Shown piece by piece: positions 6,272 to 15,949 of a stretch of 64,000 bases of DNA (position 1 is its first letter; each line of letters opens with the position of its first letter). The DNA is from a bacterium A37T11. GTDB taxonomy: Bacteria; Bacteroidota; Bacteroidia; Sphingobacteriales; Sphingobacteriaceae. Under the pieces are notes generated by a model. That model saw only the letters and a program-made list of their open reading frames with translations. It was not told the origin of the DNA and searched no databases. Location of the stretch: the NCBI GenBank assembly GCA_900109895.1, contig FOBR01000001.1, positions 1-64,000 on the forward strand, given 5' to 3'. The position numbers were made by a program, and so were the translations under genes.

Positions 6272-8245
6272 ATGGCAGTAACAATAGACAACATAGAGTT
6301 AGATGAAACAAATGTGGAGTTTAATTACGCATCTGACTTCGTTAGACACACAGACAGACTTGTTTATCTAACCGGAAAAGCAGGAACGGGTAAAACGACT
6401 TTTCTAAAATATCTCAAAGAAACAAGCACCAAGAATGTCGTAATTCTTGCTCCAACAGGTGTAGCTGCAATCAACGCAGGTGGACAAACAATCCATTCGT
6501 TTTTCCAATTACCATTTGGGCCTTTTGTAATCAATGACAAAAGATTACGGACGAGCAAGGACATAAATGAGACAGACGAAACGACGATATACAACACGTT
6601 CCAATATCGTGATGATAAAAGAGCTATCCTTGAAGAACTTGAACTTTTGATAATTGATGAAATCTCAATGGTTCGCTGTGATACTCTAGACGTTATTGAT
6701 AGAATATTAAGAGTTTTTAGAAAAACTCCATATCTTCCATTTGGTGGCGTCCAAGTAATTTTAATAGGTGACACTTTTCAACTTCCGCCAATAGCGGATT
6801 TGGAACAATGGGAAATACTGAAAGATTTATATGACAGTCCATTTTTCTTTAGCTCTAAAGTTCTAAAGGACAACAAACCAATATACATTGAATTAAAGAA
6901 GATATACAGACAAAAAGAGCACGAATTTATTGATTTGTTGAACAAAATAAGAGTAAATCAAATTACAGATATAGAACTAAACAAACTAAATCAAAAATAC
7001 AACCCTGCATTTTCCGATAATGGTTCAGATAACCATATAATTCTTTCTACAACTAATGCTCAAGTAAATCAAACTAATACTACAAAGTTAGGTGATCTAA
7101 AATCTGAACTAAAAATATTCGAAGGGGAAATAACTGGAACATTCCAAAAGGACATTAGAGGAAATTATGTATTACCTACTGAGCTGAATTTGCATTTGAA
7201 AGTTGGTGCGCAAGTAATGATATTGAAAAATGACACCGGCGAATTCAAACGCTACTTCAACGGAAAAATTGGTAAGGTTTCATCCTTAGACAAGGACAAA
7301 ATAATCGTAGAATTTTACAATCAACAAAAAGTCCAAATAGAAAAAGTGTCGTGGAACAACGTTCAGTACACTTGGAATCAAGAAAAAAGAAAAGTTGAAG
7401 AGAAAATAATAGGAACTTTTACGCAATATCCTTTAAGATTAGCTTGGGCTATCACTGTTCATAAAAGTCAAGGGCTTACGTTTGAAAATGTGTACGCTGA
7501 TTTAGGTTCAGCTTTTGAAGATGGTCAAGTTTATGTTGCTCTCAGCCGTTGCACTTCCTATAATGGACTTATTCTAAAATCACAAATTCATCGTTCGAAA
7601 ATAAAAACGAACCCAAAGGTAATTGAATTTGCAAAAACTGAAACTCCAAGCACTTTAATTGTTCAAGAGTTAAATTCAGGCAGAGCAGATTTTTACTACA
7701 AAAAGGTTCGTGAAGAAATCAAAGCATTAAACTTTGCAAATGCATATGATAATTTTGTAAAAGCTGTCAAGTTTAGAAACGATATTGAAACTGACTTGTT
7801 TAAAACATACTTTACTATTTCCGCGGAAAGGTTAAGTTCACATATAAATAAATATAAAAGTGAAAAAAGGCAAAATCAGCTAATAAAAGCTACACAAACC
7901 TATTTGCAATCCCGTATTTCTGAATTAGAGCATATAAATCAGAAATTAACAGAAAAAAGCCATCAACAAAATAACGCTGTTAAAACGCTGTTGGATCAAA
8001 TAAGCAATCTTGAAAAATATGTCTCAGAACTGCAAAAAGAGAAAAATATTTTAATTTTGAAAAACAACGGCTTAAACACCGAAATATCTGAAGTAAAATC
8101 TAATCATTTTGAAAGTGGAGCAAAAATTAAAGAACTGGAGGACAAATCAATTGCAGAAAAGAATTTGACTCGTAAACTTATGACAAGAATCCAAGAACTA
8201 GAAAACAGAAAATGGTACGAAGTTTTACTATCTCGTAAAAAATAA
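6272..8245 (+). CDS. PIF1-like superfamily 1B DNA helicase with C-terminal coiled coil
   Basis: The 657-residue protein has the PIF1/RecD2 helicase motifs: Walker A GKAGTGKTT (residues 35-43), APTGVAAINAGGQTIHSFFQ after it, Walker B LLIIDEISMV near 124, motif III ILIGDTFQLPP, and the late motifs AITVHKSQGLTFENVY and YVALSRC. These enzymes unwind DNA 5'-3' with ATP. From about 530 to 640 the sequence is Lys/Glu/Gln-rich coiled coil, ending shortly after. Base composition is clearly more AT-rich than the core genome to the right, suggesting transfer. The neighbours make an accessory or defence role possible, but this is not established. Confidence 0.85.
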   Translation: MAVTIDNIELDETNVEFNYASDFVRHTDRLVYLTGKAGTGKTTFLKYLKETSTKNVVILAPTGVAAINAGGQTIHSFFQLPFGPFVINDKRLRTSKDINETDETTIYNTFQYRDDKRAILEELELLIIDEISMVRCDTLDVIDRILRVFRKTPYLPFGGVQVILIGDTFQLPPIADLEQWEILKDLYDSPFFFSSKVLKDNKPIYIELKKIYRQKEHEFIDLLNKIRVNQITDIELNKLNQKYNPAFSDNGSDNHIILSTTNAQVNQTNTTKLGDLKSELKIFEGEITGTFQKDIRGNYVLPTELNLHLKVGAQVMILKNDTGEFKRYFNGKIGKVSSLDKDKIIVEFYNQQKVQIEKVSWNNVQYTWNQEKRKVEEKIIGTFTQYPLRLAWAITVHKSQGLTFENVYADLGSAFEDGQVYVALSRCTSYNGLILKSQIHRSKIKTNPKVIEFAKTETPSTLIVQELNSGRADFYYKKVREEIKALNFANAYDNFVKAVKFRNDIETDLFKTYFTISAERLSSHINKYKSEKRQNQLIKATQTYLQSRISELEHINQKLTEKSHQQNNAVKTLLDQISNLEKYVSELQKEKNILILKNNGLNTEISEVKSNHFESGAKIKELEDKSIAEKNLTRKLMTRIQELENRKWYEVLLSRKK

Positions 8246-8262
8246 ATCCCATTCCTATTAGT

Positions 8263-8769
8263 ATGTATAATTATCAATTCATCCCTATAAAGACAAACAC
8301 GCCTTGGATTACAGATCATCGTGTGTTCTATTTTCAGTTAGGAAAAAGACCACGGCATGGAGCGTTGATTCAAAAAAATTACGAAGAGATAAACCGTATT
8401 TCGAGCCAAAATGGATTATCTTTTATATTTCATAAGCATCTTATCGATAATGTTTCCCAAATGGATATTGCTCTTATGGATTACGATTTTATACAAGAAA
8501 TCACCTGCATGGATGAAAAAAAATTTTACGATGAATTAGAATGGCAAATATTTACCCACCAAGCTATAGACCCTGTTTATATTGTAAGAAAATACAATGA
8601 AACTTCTTTAATCGCTTGGGGATATGATGCTTTTAAAAAAGGTAAAAGAGGATTAAGATTCCCTTTTGAATCGTTACTCCCCATTGACAATATTGTTATA
8701 GGAGAGTATTTCCAATTTGACCCCGTTGAATTATTAGCAAAACAAGGTATCTATAATATGAAAGTTTAA
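8263..8769 (+). CDS. hypothetical protein in the AT-rich island
   Basis: The 168-residue protein has no signal peptide, membrane segment or motif I recognise. It starts 17 bases after the helicase gene in the same direction and shares its AT-rich composition and codon use, so the two are probably co-transcribed. It is rich in aromatic residues and looks like a soluble mixed-fold protein. Confidence 0.6.
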   Translation: MYNYQFIPIKTNTPWITDHRVFYFQLGKRPRHGALIQKNYEEINRISSQNGLSFIFHKHLIDNVSQMDIALMDYDFIQEITCMDEKKFYDELEWQIFTHQAIDPVYIVRKYNETSLIAWGYDAFKKGKRGLRFPFESLLPIDNIVIGEYFQFDPVELLAKQGIYNMKV

Positions 8770-8842
8770 TTGGATAACAAAATGCATATGGTCACAAGAA
8801 TTACATCATAATGATGAATGGAACACAAAATAATTTTGATTT

Positions 8843-9010
8843 ATGCCGCAAACCAAGCACATAACACACAAACGAGAGCTCCTCACCGATGTGGCTATTG
8901 AAAAGGACTTAATGGCCTTCTTGAATTACTTTGAGGGCGATACTATTTATATCAGCATTACCAAAACAGGCAAAGTGTTGGATGTTCACGAAAAAGGATT
9001 GTGGAGGTGA
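8843..9010 (+). CDS. small hypothetical protein, first of an overlapping trio
   Basis: An ATG at 8843 opens 55 codons (MPQTKHITHKRELLTDVAIE at the start, ITKTGKVLDVHEKGLWR at the end). The stop overlaps a GTG start of the next frame as GTGA (9007-9010), and that gene in turn overlaps the third as ATGA (9180-9183). This coupling supports translation of all three. Family unknown. Confidence 0.5.
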   Translation: MPQTKHITHKRELLTDVAIEKDLMAFLNYFEGDTIYISITKTGKVLDVHEKGLWR

Positions 9011-9183
9011 CTAACAATTACCACCTAAAAATGAAGATCAGTAGGAATCGGGAATTGATTCGGGAGTATCTGGATTTGGAATTGGTCGACCCTAACAATC
9101 CAACAAGCAGCAAGCAACATTATGTATTGACGGCGTTGGAAAAGCAGATGGCAAAAAAATTGATAAGGATTAAAATGACATGA
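9007..9183 (+). CDS. small hypothetical protein, second of an overlapping trio
   Basis: From the GTG at 9007 it encodes 58 residues, highly charged (KMKISRNRELIREYLDLE; ending EKQMAKKLIRIKMT), with no recognised domain. Its start overlaps the previous stop and its stop overlaps the next start, each by four bases, which favours the GTG at 9007 over the one at 9001. Confidence 0.45.
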   Translation: MTNNYHLKMKISRNRELIREYLDLELVDPNNPTSSKQHYVLTALEKQMAKKLIRIKMT

Positions 9184-9530
9184 GCATAGAGAAACCACTT
9201 ATTTCAATGGTCGAAGTTCAATTAAGTAGCTTTATTGAAACCTTACGGCCAGCAGACGAGGAAATCCGTAAGCAGTTGGATGTTGGTTATTCTTGGGATG
9301 GACAAACAGCTTTATTGTTTGAAATCAGGCCACAATGGAATGACCCGACGAAAATCTCAGAACTACCATTTGCGAAACTTCGTTTTGTTAAATCTTCTAT
9401 AATATGGAAATTGTATTGGATGCGCGCATCAGGTAAATGGGAAGCTTATGAGCCGCTACAGGAGAGCACTGACCTCCATAAATTGTTGACCGAAATTAAA
9501 AATGACGCGTACGGTTGTTTTTTTGGCTAA
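9180..9530 (+). CDS. DUF3024 family protein
   Basis: The 116-residue protein fits DUF3024: YSWDGQTALLFEIRPQW, then FAKLRFVKSSIIWKLYWMRA, a W-x-x-Y-E-P segment, and the C-terminal DAYGCFFG. The function of this family is unknown; members are small cytoplasmic proteins often found in accessory regions. It closes the three-gene overlapping operon. Confidence 0.75.
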   Translation: MSIEKPLISMVEVQLSSFIETLRPADEEIRKQLDVGYSWDGQTALLFEIRPQWNDPTKISELPFAKLRFVKSSIIWKLYWMRASGKWEAYEPLQESTDLHKLLTEIKNDAYGCFFG

Positions 9531-9666
9531 TGGGAAAGGGCGAACTGGAACCTCAGTGGAAGTGCATTCCCGATTGCGAACGATTGTTTGGTTGGGGATA
9601 GCGGATGATAACCTACCTACTGACAATTCCGGGAAACAGTTAAACGATAAAGACTAAAAAAAGCTG

Positions 9667-9674
9667 TACCTTTG
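9667..9674 (+). promoter_or_regulatory. -7 promoter box of rlmN
   Basis: TACCTTTG ends four bases before the GTG start of rlmN and marks the left edge of the housekeeping region. Confidence 0.5.
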
Positions 9675-9678
9675 TACC

Positions 9679-10734
9679 GTGGACAAATTGTACATCAAAA
9701 AGGATATCCGTAGCCTTAGCCTTTCAGAACTTAGCAAGCAGCTGGTAGATTTGGGCGAACAGGCATTCAGGGCTAAACAGGTCTATGAATGGCTATGGGT
9801 AAAGTCTTGTACGAGCTTTGATTCCATGAGTAACCTAAGCAAATCTCTTCGTGACAAGCTGGCAGAGCATTATAAAATTCACGGCGTGCAGGTGCATAAA
9901 TCGCAGTTCAGCGCAGACAAGACCATCAAAAGTACGTTTAAGCTACACGACCATCACCTGATAGAGGGGGTGCTGATTCCAGCCCCGGACCGCATGACCG
10001 CTTGTGTCAGTTCACAAGTGGGCTGCAGCCTCACTTGTAAATTCTGCGCAACGGGCTATATGGATCGGAAGCGGAACCTAAATGCAGACGAGATTTATGA
10101 CCAGGTAGTACTCATCGCTCAACAGGCGGAGCAGAACTACAAACAGCCATTGACCAACATCGTATATATGGGCATGGGTGAACCTTTGCTCAATTATGCC
10201 AATGTGCTCCGATCCATTGACCGTATTACTGCACCTGATGGCCTTAATATGGCCTCCAAACGAATTACGGTATCAACTGCGGGCATTGCCAAGATGATCA
10301 AAAAACTGGGAGATGATGAAGTTAGATTTAATTTAGCACTTTCACTGCATGCGGCAAACGATGCCAAACGCAATGAGATTATGCCCATCAATGAGCAGAA
10401 TTCATTGATGGCGCTGGCTGAAGCATTGAAATACTATTATGCCAAGACCAAAAACTCCGTTACGTATGAATACATCGTGTTTAACGACTTTAATGATGAA
10501 CTAACAGATGCGGCTGAGCTGGCGGCTTTTTGCAAACATGTCCCTTGCAAGGTCAACATCATCGAATATAATCCGATCTCATTTGCCGATTTCAAGAACG
10601 CAGACGGAGACAAGATCGACGCTTTTGCGAATTTCCTGAAAAAGAAAGGTATTATTACGAACGTTAGACGAAGCCGGGGTAAAGACATTGATGCTGCCTG
10701 CGGTCAACTGGCTGTTAAAGAGAAGGCATCGTAA
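9679..10734 (+). CDS. rlmN: 23S rRNA (adenine-2503-C2)-methyltransferase RlmN
   Basis: This radical-SAM enzyme methylates C2 of A2503 in 23S rRNA, and of A37 in some tRNAs, tuning accuracy of translation. The 351-residue protein has the full family pattern: an N-terminal HhH-like region (EQAFRAKQVYEWLW), the CxxxCxxC iron-sulphur motif in CSLTCKFCATGYMD, VYMGMGEPLLNY, RITVSTAGI, and the C-terminal RSRGKDIDAACGQL with the methyl-accepting cysteine. It starts at a GTG. comF follows after 13 bases. Confidence 0.95.
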   Translation: MDKLYIKKDIRSLSLSELSKQLVDLGEQAFRAKQVYEWLWVKSCTSFDSMSNLSKSLRDKLAEHYKIHGVQVHKSQFSADKTIKSTFKLHDHHLIEGVLIPAPDRMTACVSSQVGCSLTCKFCATGYMDRKRNLNADEIYDQVVLIAQQAEQNYKQPLTNIVYMGMGEPLLNYANVLRSIDRITAPDGLNMASKRITVSTAGIAKMIKKLGDDEVRFNLALSLHAANDAKRNEIMPINEQNSLMALAEALKYYYAKTKNSVTYEYIVFNDFNDELTDAAELAAFCKHVPCKVNIIEYNPISFADFKNADGDKIDAFANFLKKKGIITNVRRSRGKDIDAACGQLAVKEKAS

Positions 10735-10747
10735 ACCGCATTATAGT

Positions 10748-11443
10748 ATGAAGATAGGGCAATACCTGCATGATTTTGGATCCCTGTTTTTCCCGGAGCT
10801 TTGCCCGGGCTGCGGAAAGGCTTTGATACATCAGGAAAAGTGCATTTGCACGGATTGCCTATATAAACTGCCCTACACAAATTTTCATCAGGATCCAGAA
10901 AATTTATTAGCCAAGCAACTCTGGGGATTAGCCCGGGTGGAGGCGGCTACGGCTTACCTTCATTTCTCCAAAGAATCGAAAGTACAACGAATTATCCACC
11001 AATTAAAATACGGCCATGCTCCGCAACTGGGTGAATGGTTGGGTGAACGTTTTGGGTCTCAATTAGCCCTAACGGCTCCTTATCATGCTGCGGACCTCAT
11101 TATCCCCGTGCCTTTGCATCCGGCGAAGCTGCGAATAAGAGGCTACAACCAGGCATTGTACATTGCCAAAGGATTAAGCAAAAAAATGGGTATACCGGTT
11201 ATTGACGGCCACTTGATCAGACATTCCAATAATAAAAGCCAGACCAGAAAAAACCGGTATGAGCGTTATGAGAATTCAAAAGATATCTTTAGCGTCCGAA
11301 GGCCTCAAATATTAGCTCATCGCCGTCTTCTGCTGGTAGATGATGTAGTAACTACAGGGGCGACAGCGGAGGCTTGCTTACGGGAACTTTTAAAAATCGA
11401 AGGAACTAGCGTTATGCTGGTCACGCTGGCCCATGGACATTAA
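10748..11443 (+). CDS. ComF family phosphoribosyltransferase-like protein
   Basis: The 231-residue protein (ATG at 10748, after the rlmN stop) has an N-terminal zinc-binding segment with CPGCGKAL and CICTDCLYKLP, and a C-terminal PRTase fold with the PRPP loop LLLVDDVVTTGATAEACL. The central IPVPLHPAKLRIRGYNQA is a ComF signature. ComF proteins are linked to DNA uptake for transformation; whether this organism is competent cannot be seen. A longer frame from 10688 overlaps rlmN and was not chosen. Confidence 0.9.
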   Translation: MKIGQYLHDFGSLFFPELCPGCGKALIHQEKCICTDCLYKLPYTNFHQDPENLLAKQLWGLARVEAATAYLHFSKESKVQRIIHQLKYGHAPQLGEWLGERFGSQLALTAPYHAADLIIPVPLHPAKLRIRGYNQALYIAKGLSKKMGIPVIDGHLIRHSNNKSQTRKNRYERYENSKDIFSVRRPQILAHRRLLLVDDVVTTGATAEACLRELLKIEGTSVMLVTLAHGH

Positions 11444-11452
11444 TAGCACACC

Positions 11453-12373
11453 ATGAAGGGATTGGTCACAAAATCTACCGGAAGTTGGTATCAGGTGCTA
11501 ACCGATGAAGGCAAAGCCTATGATTGCCGTATCAAGGGTAAGTTCCGAACAAAGGATATACAAACTACAAACCCCGTTGCTGTGGGCGACTGGGTGGAAA
11601 TAGAGCCGGAGAATGAACCAAATGTGGCTGTAATAACCCTGCTTCATGAGCGAAAAAATTACATCATCCGCAAATCAGTCAATCTTTCCAAACAAGCCCA
11701 AATTTTGGCAGCTAATCTTGACCAGGCTTTTTTGGTTGTGACGTTGGCGTCGCCTTATACCTCTCTGGGTTTCATAGACCGCTTTTTAGTGACGGCAGAG
11801 GCTTATGATGTTCCCGCCGGACTTATCTTTAATAAACTCGACCTCTTTAGCGACGAAGGTCTCGAAATTTTACAGGACTACCGCCTCTTATATGAGTCCA
11901 TTGGTTATCCCTGCTTCGAGGTTTCTGCGCTCCGCAAAACCGGTATTGAAGCAGTATCGGCACAATTGAAGGATAAGGTGACGTTGATATCCGGGCATTC
12001 GGGGGTTGGAAAATCGACGCTGATCAATGCCATTGTACCCCGGGCAGACCTGCGTACGGGAACTATTTCAGATTGGTCTGATAAGGGCAAGCATACGACT
12101 ACTTTTGCAGAGATGATCGGGTTGACCTATGGCGGATCGATCATTGATACTCCGGGCATACGCGAACTGGGTATTATCGATATTGAGCAACAGGAATTGG
12201 GGCATTATTTCCCGGAGATGCGCGAACGGATGCACAACTGTCGTTTTTCAAATTGCAGGCACATCAATGAACCGGGTTGTGCGGTGCTTGAAGCGGTGGA
12301 GGATGGCGATATCAGCGCTAGCCGTTATGACAGTTATCTGAGCATTTACCACGGCAATGATACCCGATCTTAA
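11453..12373 (+). CDS. rsgA: ribosome small-subunit-dependent GTPase A
   Basis: RsgA is a circularly permuted GTPase that helps late maturation of the 30S subunit. The 306-residue protein has an N-terminal OB-fold (KGKFR, VAVGDWVEIEPENEP), the permuted GTPase motifs NKLD, GHSGVGKSTLINAI and DTPGIRELG, and a C-terminal zinc finger with Cys and His in CRFSNCRHINEPGCAV. It follows comF closely and precedes dtd, suggesting one transcript for small translation-quality genes. Confidence 0.95.
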   Translation: MKGLVTKSTGSWYQVLTDEGKAYDCRIKGKFRTKDIQTTNPVAVGDWVEIEPENEPNVAVITLLHERKNYIIRKSVNLSKQAQILAANLDQAFLVVTLASPYTSLGFIDRFLVTAEAYDVPAGLIFNKLDLFSDEGLEILQDYRLLYESIGYPCFEVSALRKTGIEAVSAQLKDKVTLISGHSGVGKSTLINAIVPRADLRTGTISDWSDKGKHTTTFAEMIGLTYGGSIIDTPGIRELGIIDIEQQELGHYFPEMRERMHNCRFSNCRHINEPGCAVLEAVEDGDISASRYDSYLSIYHGNDTRS

Positions 12374-12396
12374 TGCGCATAAAATAAATACGAAGT

Positions 12397-12858
12397 ATGA
12401 GAGCGGTTATACAGCGAGTTAGTGAAGCAACATGCCGGGTTGATGGCCAGATCACAGGAAGTATTGGAAACGGTTTGCTGGTCCTGCTTGGCATTGAAGA
12501 CCGGGATACTGATCAGGATGTAGTTTGGCTAGCTCAAAAAGTGGTAAATATGCGCATCTTTGGTGATGATGCAGGGCTGATGAATAAGGCGTTGGCAGAC
12601 ATACCTCATGGCGGAATCCTTTTGATCCCGCAATTCACCTTATTCGCGCTTACGAAAAAGGGCAACCGGCCTTCTTTTATCCGGGCAGCGAAACCTGACA
12701 AAGCGATCCCGTTGTATGAGGCTATGGTGATGGCTATGGAACAACTCCTTCAGCGAAAAGTGGAAACAGGAGTTTTTGGGGCTGATATGAAGGTTAGCCT
12801 GTTGAATGATGGCCCGGTTACCTTGGTAATGGACACGCATGACCGAGACAATTTTTAA
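12397..12858 (+). CDS. dtd: D-aminoacyl-tRNA deacylase
   Basis: Dtd removes D-amino acids, and glycine from tRNA-Ala, that have been wrongly attached to tRNA. The 153-residue protein is of usual length. It starts MRAVIQRVSEATCRV and contains the active-site segments LIPQFTLFALTKKGNRPSF and LNDGPVTLVMDT. The usual S-Q-F-T-L reads P-Q-F-T-L here. It lies 23 bases after rsgA. Confidence 0.95.
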   Translation: MRAVIQRVSEATCRVDGQITGSIGNGLLVLLGIEDRDTDQDVVWLAQKVVNMRIFGDDAGLMNKALADIPHGGILLIPQFTLFALTKKGNRPSFIRAAKPDKAIPLYEAMVMAMEQLLQRKVETGVFGADMKVSLLNDGPVTLVMDTHDRDNF

Positions 12859-12878
12859 AAATAAATAATTAATAGCGT

Positions 12879-13205
12879 ATGACTATAAAAGAGGCACAGC
12901 AAGTGGTAGATAACTGGATTAATACAACAGGTATCCGCTATTTTAATGAACTGACCAATACGGCCATCCTCATGGAGGAGGTAGGAGAAGTCGCCCGCAT
13001 TATGGCCCGCCGGTATGGTGAACAGTCTTTTAAAAAGTCAGATACGGAAGTAAACCTGGCCGATGAAATGGCTGATGTACTTTTTGTACTGATCTGTTTG
13101 GCTAACCAAACGGGTATTGACCTGACAGATGCTTTAACAAAGAATTTGGATAAAAAAACGGCCCGTGATGCGGACCGTCATAAAAATAATGAAAAGCTGA
13201 TTTAG
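12879..13205 (+). CDS. MazG-like nucleotide pyrophosphohydrolase
   Basis: The 108-residue, all-helical protein has the metal-binding pattern of the MazG/dUTPase-like group: MEEVGEVARIMAR followed by NLADEMADVLFVLICLANQT (E-x-x-E ... E-x-x-D). Such enzymes hydrolyse nucleoside triphosphates to monophosphates, as house-cleaning or stress control; the substrate is not evident. It ends five bases from the convergent gcvT. Confidence 0.88.
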   Translation: MTIKEAQQVVDNWINTTGIRYFNELTNTAILMEEVGEVARIMARRYGEQSFKKSDTEVNLADEMADVLFVLICLANQTGIDLTDALTKNLDKKTARDADRHKNNEKLI

Positions 13206-13210
13206 CTAGC

Positions 13211-14293
13211 CTATTTTACAAAAGGCGGCTTAGTGACCACGGCTTTTAATTGTTTATCCCGGACGGAGATATAGATCTCACTTCCTTCTTTGGCATAGGC
13301 AGCAGGTACATAGCCCAAACCAATCGATTTCTGTAAGGTAGGCGATTGGGTACCAGAGGTAACGCGGCCAATCGTTTTTCCTTCAGCATCCACGATCGGA
13401 TAGTCATGGCGGGCAATACCCCTATCAACCATTTGGAAGCCAACTAACCGCTGGGAGACCCCTTCTTCCTTTTGTCTTTTTATCTCTTTGCTATTGACGA
13501 AATCTTTGGTAAAACGGGTTACCCAGCCTAAACCGGCTTCAATGGGCGATGTGCTGTCATCGATATCATTGCCGTACAGACAGAATCCCATCTCCAGGCG
13601 CAGCGTGTCACGTGCTCCTAATCCGACGGGCTTAATACCAACGGATTCACCTGCTTTAAATATAGCTTCCCAAACGGAAACCGCGTTTTCATTGTCTACA
13701 TAGATCTCATAACCGCCGGCACCGGTATAACCTGTGGCCGAAACCAATACATTTTCTATGCCGGCAAACGTCCCTTTTTTGAAGGTGTAATATTCCATAG
13801 ACCCCAAATCTATATCCGTCAGCGACTGAATAGCTTCGGTAGCCTTCGGCCCCTGAATAGCAAACAGAGAAGTACGGTCAGAAATATTTTTCATTTCTAC
13901 GCCATAGTCATTGTATTTACTGATCCAGTTCCAATCCTTTTCAATGTTTGAGGCATTCACCACCAAAAAATAGGTTTTCTCATCAATTCGGTATACCAAA
14001 AAATCATCCACAATACCACCAGTTTCATTGGGAATATAAGCATATTGGATCTTTCCATCATATAGCTTGGCGGCATCGTTTGAACTGATCTTTTGCACCA
14101 GATCAAGCGCCCGATCGCCTTTTAGGATAAATTCGCCCATGTGGCTTACGTCAAACACACCCACACCGTTGCGCACGGTCTCATGCTCCGCATTGATCCC
14201 AGCATATTGAACAGGCATATTAAATCCGGCAAATGGTACCATCTTGGCCCCCAACGCTACATGTACATCTGTTAGCGCAGTATTTTTAAGCAT
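13211..14293 (-). CDS. gcvT: glycine cleavage system aminomethyltransferase (T protein)
   Basis: GcvT transfers the methylene group from the aminomethyl-lipoyl H protein to tetrahydrofolate, releasing ammonia. The protein from the ATG at 14293 has 360 residues, the normal length, with [20 protein letters not shown] and [10 protein letters not shown] near the start, the folate-binding region around [13 protein letters not shown], and [20 protein letters not shown]. An ATG 27 bases further upstream is less likely. Other gcv genes are not in the window. Confidence 0.95.
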   Translation of the reverse strand: MLKNTALTDVHVALGAKMVPFAGFNMPVQYAGINAEHETVRNGVGVFDVSHMGEFILKGDRALDLVQKISSNDAAKLYDGKIQYAYIPNETGGIVDDFLVYRIDEKTYFLVVNASNIEKDWNWISKYNDYGVEMKNISDRTSLFAIQGPKATEAIQSLTDIDLGSMEYYTFKKGTFAGIENVLVSATGYTGAGGYEIYVDNENAVSVWEAIFKAGESVGIKPVGLGARDTLRLEMGFCLYGNDIDDSTSPIEAGLGWVTRFTKDFVNSKEIKRQKEEGVSQRLVGFQMVDRGIARHDYPIVDAEGKTIGRVTSGTQSPTLQKSIGLGYVPAAYAKEGSEIYISVRDKQLKAVVTKPPFVK

Positions 14294-14373
14294 ATGAAAT
14301 TGAATTAAATGTGGATGCAAACTTACCTTTTTTCCAAATGGGAAAATAAAGAAAAATTTCCTTCCAATAGTTA

Positions 14374-14973
14374 TTAAAAAGAAAATTTTAGTTGCGGATC
14401 AGTGATACGAAATGTTTTTCGGTGAAATGGCGTCAATCCGTAGTTTAAAACCGCTTCGCGATGCTCTATTGTAGGATAGCCTTTATTTTGTTTCCAATTA
14501 TAGTGTGGAAACTGTACAGACAAAGTATGCATATGGTCATCGCGGTAAGTTTTTGCAAGGATGGATGCAGCAGCAATAGATAAGTATTTGCTGTCACCCT
14601 TCACGATGCATGCATGAGGTATGTCTTTGTAATTTCTAAAACGATTACCATCTACCAAGATAAAGCCCGCCTGGATGGTTAAAATATCCAATGCGCGGTG
14701 CATGGCCAAATAGGATGCGTTCAGAATGTTTATCTCATCAATTTCCTGATGGCTTACACTGGCTACGGCGAAGGCCTGTGCTTCTTTCTCAATCAAAGGG
14801 CGCAGTTGATATCTTTGTGCCTCGGTGAGTTTTTTTGAATCGTTCAATAGTTCATTCCTGAAATCAGGCGGAAAAATTACGGCTGCTGCGAAAACCGGCC
14901 CCGCCAGGCATCCCCGCCCGGCTTCATCACACCCCGCTTCAATATGTTCTTTTTGATAGTATGAAAGTAGCAT
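14374..14973 (-). CDS. rnhB: ribonuclease HII
   Basis: RNase HII cuts RNA in RNA-DNA hybrids and single ribonucleotides in DNA. From the ATG at 14973 the protein has 199 residues, with the first catalytic acids in [14 protein letters not shown], then [31 protein letters not shown] and the late W-x-x-N-x-G-Y-P-T segment. The family's usual start favours this ATG over the one at 15006. Confidence 0.95.
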   Translation of the reverse strand: MLLSYYQKEHIEAGCDEAGRGCLAGPVFAAAVIFPPDFRNELLNDSKKLTEAQRYQLRPLIEKEAQAFAVASVSHQEIDEINILNASYLAMHRALDILTIQAGFILVDGNRFRNYKDIPHACIVKGDSKYLSIAAASILAKTYRDDHMHTLSVQFPHYNWKQNKGYPTIEHREAVLNYGLTPFHRKTFRITDPQLKFSF

Positions 14974-15109
14974 ATGTAACGATTTAAATAACGATTTTGG
15001 ATACAAACGTAATGTTTTAACAGTTATTTACAGAATAGTTTTTATCATTGTGAATCAGTTTTATAAAAATGTATTATTTCTTAGATAATTAAACTTTATA
15101 GCGTTTCCG

Positions 15110-15925
15110 ATGTCGAAACAATGCAAACATATAAACAAAAATGTTTTGAATATCTTTTCTGTCGCTTTATTGCTTCTTTTATTTTTTCCGAATGAGTTAA
15201 GTGCTCAATCGAAAAAAAAGGAAAAGGAAAAACCTGAGCTTGAATGGCTGACAAAGGTGACTATCGATGGCAAATTGGATGAGTGGAAGGATTCGTTAAG
15301 CTATCTGTATGACTCGCAAAAACTGCGTTATTCTGTTGCAAATAACGGTTTTGCTGTTTTTGTAGCCATGCGGGTAAGTGGTATGGATAAACAGATTCAA
15401 GCCCTTTCTCAGGGTTTTAGTTTTATGGTAAATACGGATGGGAAGAAAAAACCGGGGCCAAGAGTTGTCTTTCCAATCCCTGATAGGGAGTCACTTCGGG
15501 CGATCATGTCGGCTGATAATGAGAACCGACCCAAGGATATGCGCGAAGGGGCATTGAAAGCCATACGATCTTTTTATGTAGTTGGATTTAATGACATCGT
15601 GGACGGACAAATTTCATTGGAGAACCAATATGGCATCCGCGCGGCTGTAGCAATTGACAGTACAGATGCCTTGTGTTTTGAAGCAGTTATCCCATTGCAG
15701 CGATTGGACATCAGCTCAAATAGCGGGAAAGAGTTGGCCTTTAATGTTAAAATAAATGGAGTAATCATGCCCTCCAGAAATAATTTGAATCCCTATGGTC
15801 GCGGCATGTATCCTTATGGTTATGGATATGGCTATCCTTATGGTTACGGGCAAAGTGAGCGAAGTGGTCCGAAGGAAGAGCCGGGCATTTGGTTCACAGC
15901 GAAGCTTAAACAAGAATCCAGATAA
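15110..15925 (+). CDS. exported protein with a CBM9/DOMON-like beta-sandwich
   Basis: The 271-residue protein starts with a signal peptide (hydrophobic run to LSAQ near residue 33). After a Lys-rich patch comes VTIDGKLDEWKDSL, typical of the start of CBM9-like or DOMON-like domains. A Tyr/Gly-rich repeat, PYGYGYGYPYGYG, occupies about 227-247. It ends 24 bases before a large outer-membrane barrel in the same direction, so the two probably act together at the cell surface. The ligand is unknown. Confidence 0.6.
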   Translation: MSKQCKHINKNVLNIFSVALLLLLFFPNELSAQSKKKEKEKPELEWLTKVTIDGKLDEWKDSLSYLYDSQKLRYSVANNGFAVFVAMRVSGMDKQIQALSQGFSFMVNTDGKKKPGPRVVFPIPDRESLRAIMSADNENRPKDMREGALKAIRSFYVVGFNDIVDGQISLENQYGIRAAVAIDSTDALCFEAVIPLQRLDISSNSGKELAFNVKINGVIMPSRNNLNPYGRGMYPYGYGYGYPYGYGQSERSGPKEEPGIWFTAKLKQESR

Positions 15926-15949
15926 TTAAACAATCTTTTTAAAGAATAT

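Noticed and set aside
13196-13215. A terminator between the convergent mazG-like and gcvT genes
   Set aside because: The gap is five bases and the local AGCTAGC symmetry is too short to be a terminator.
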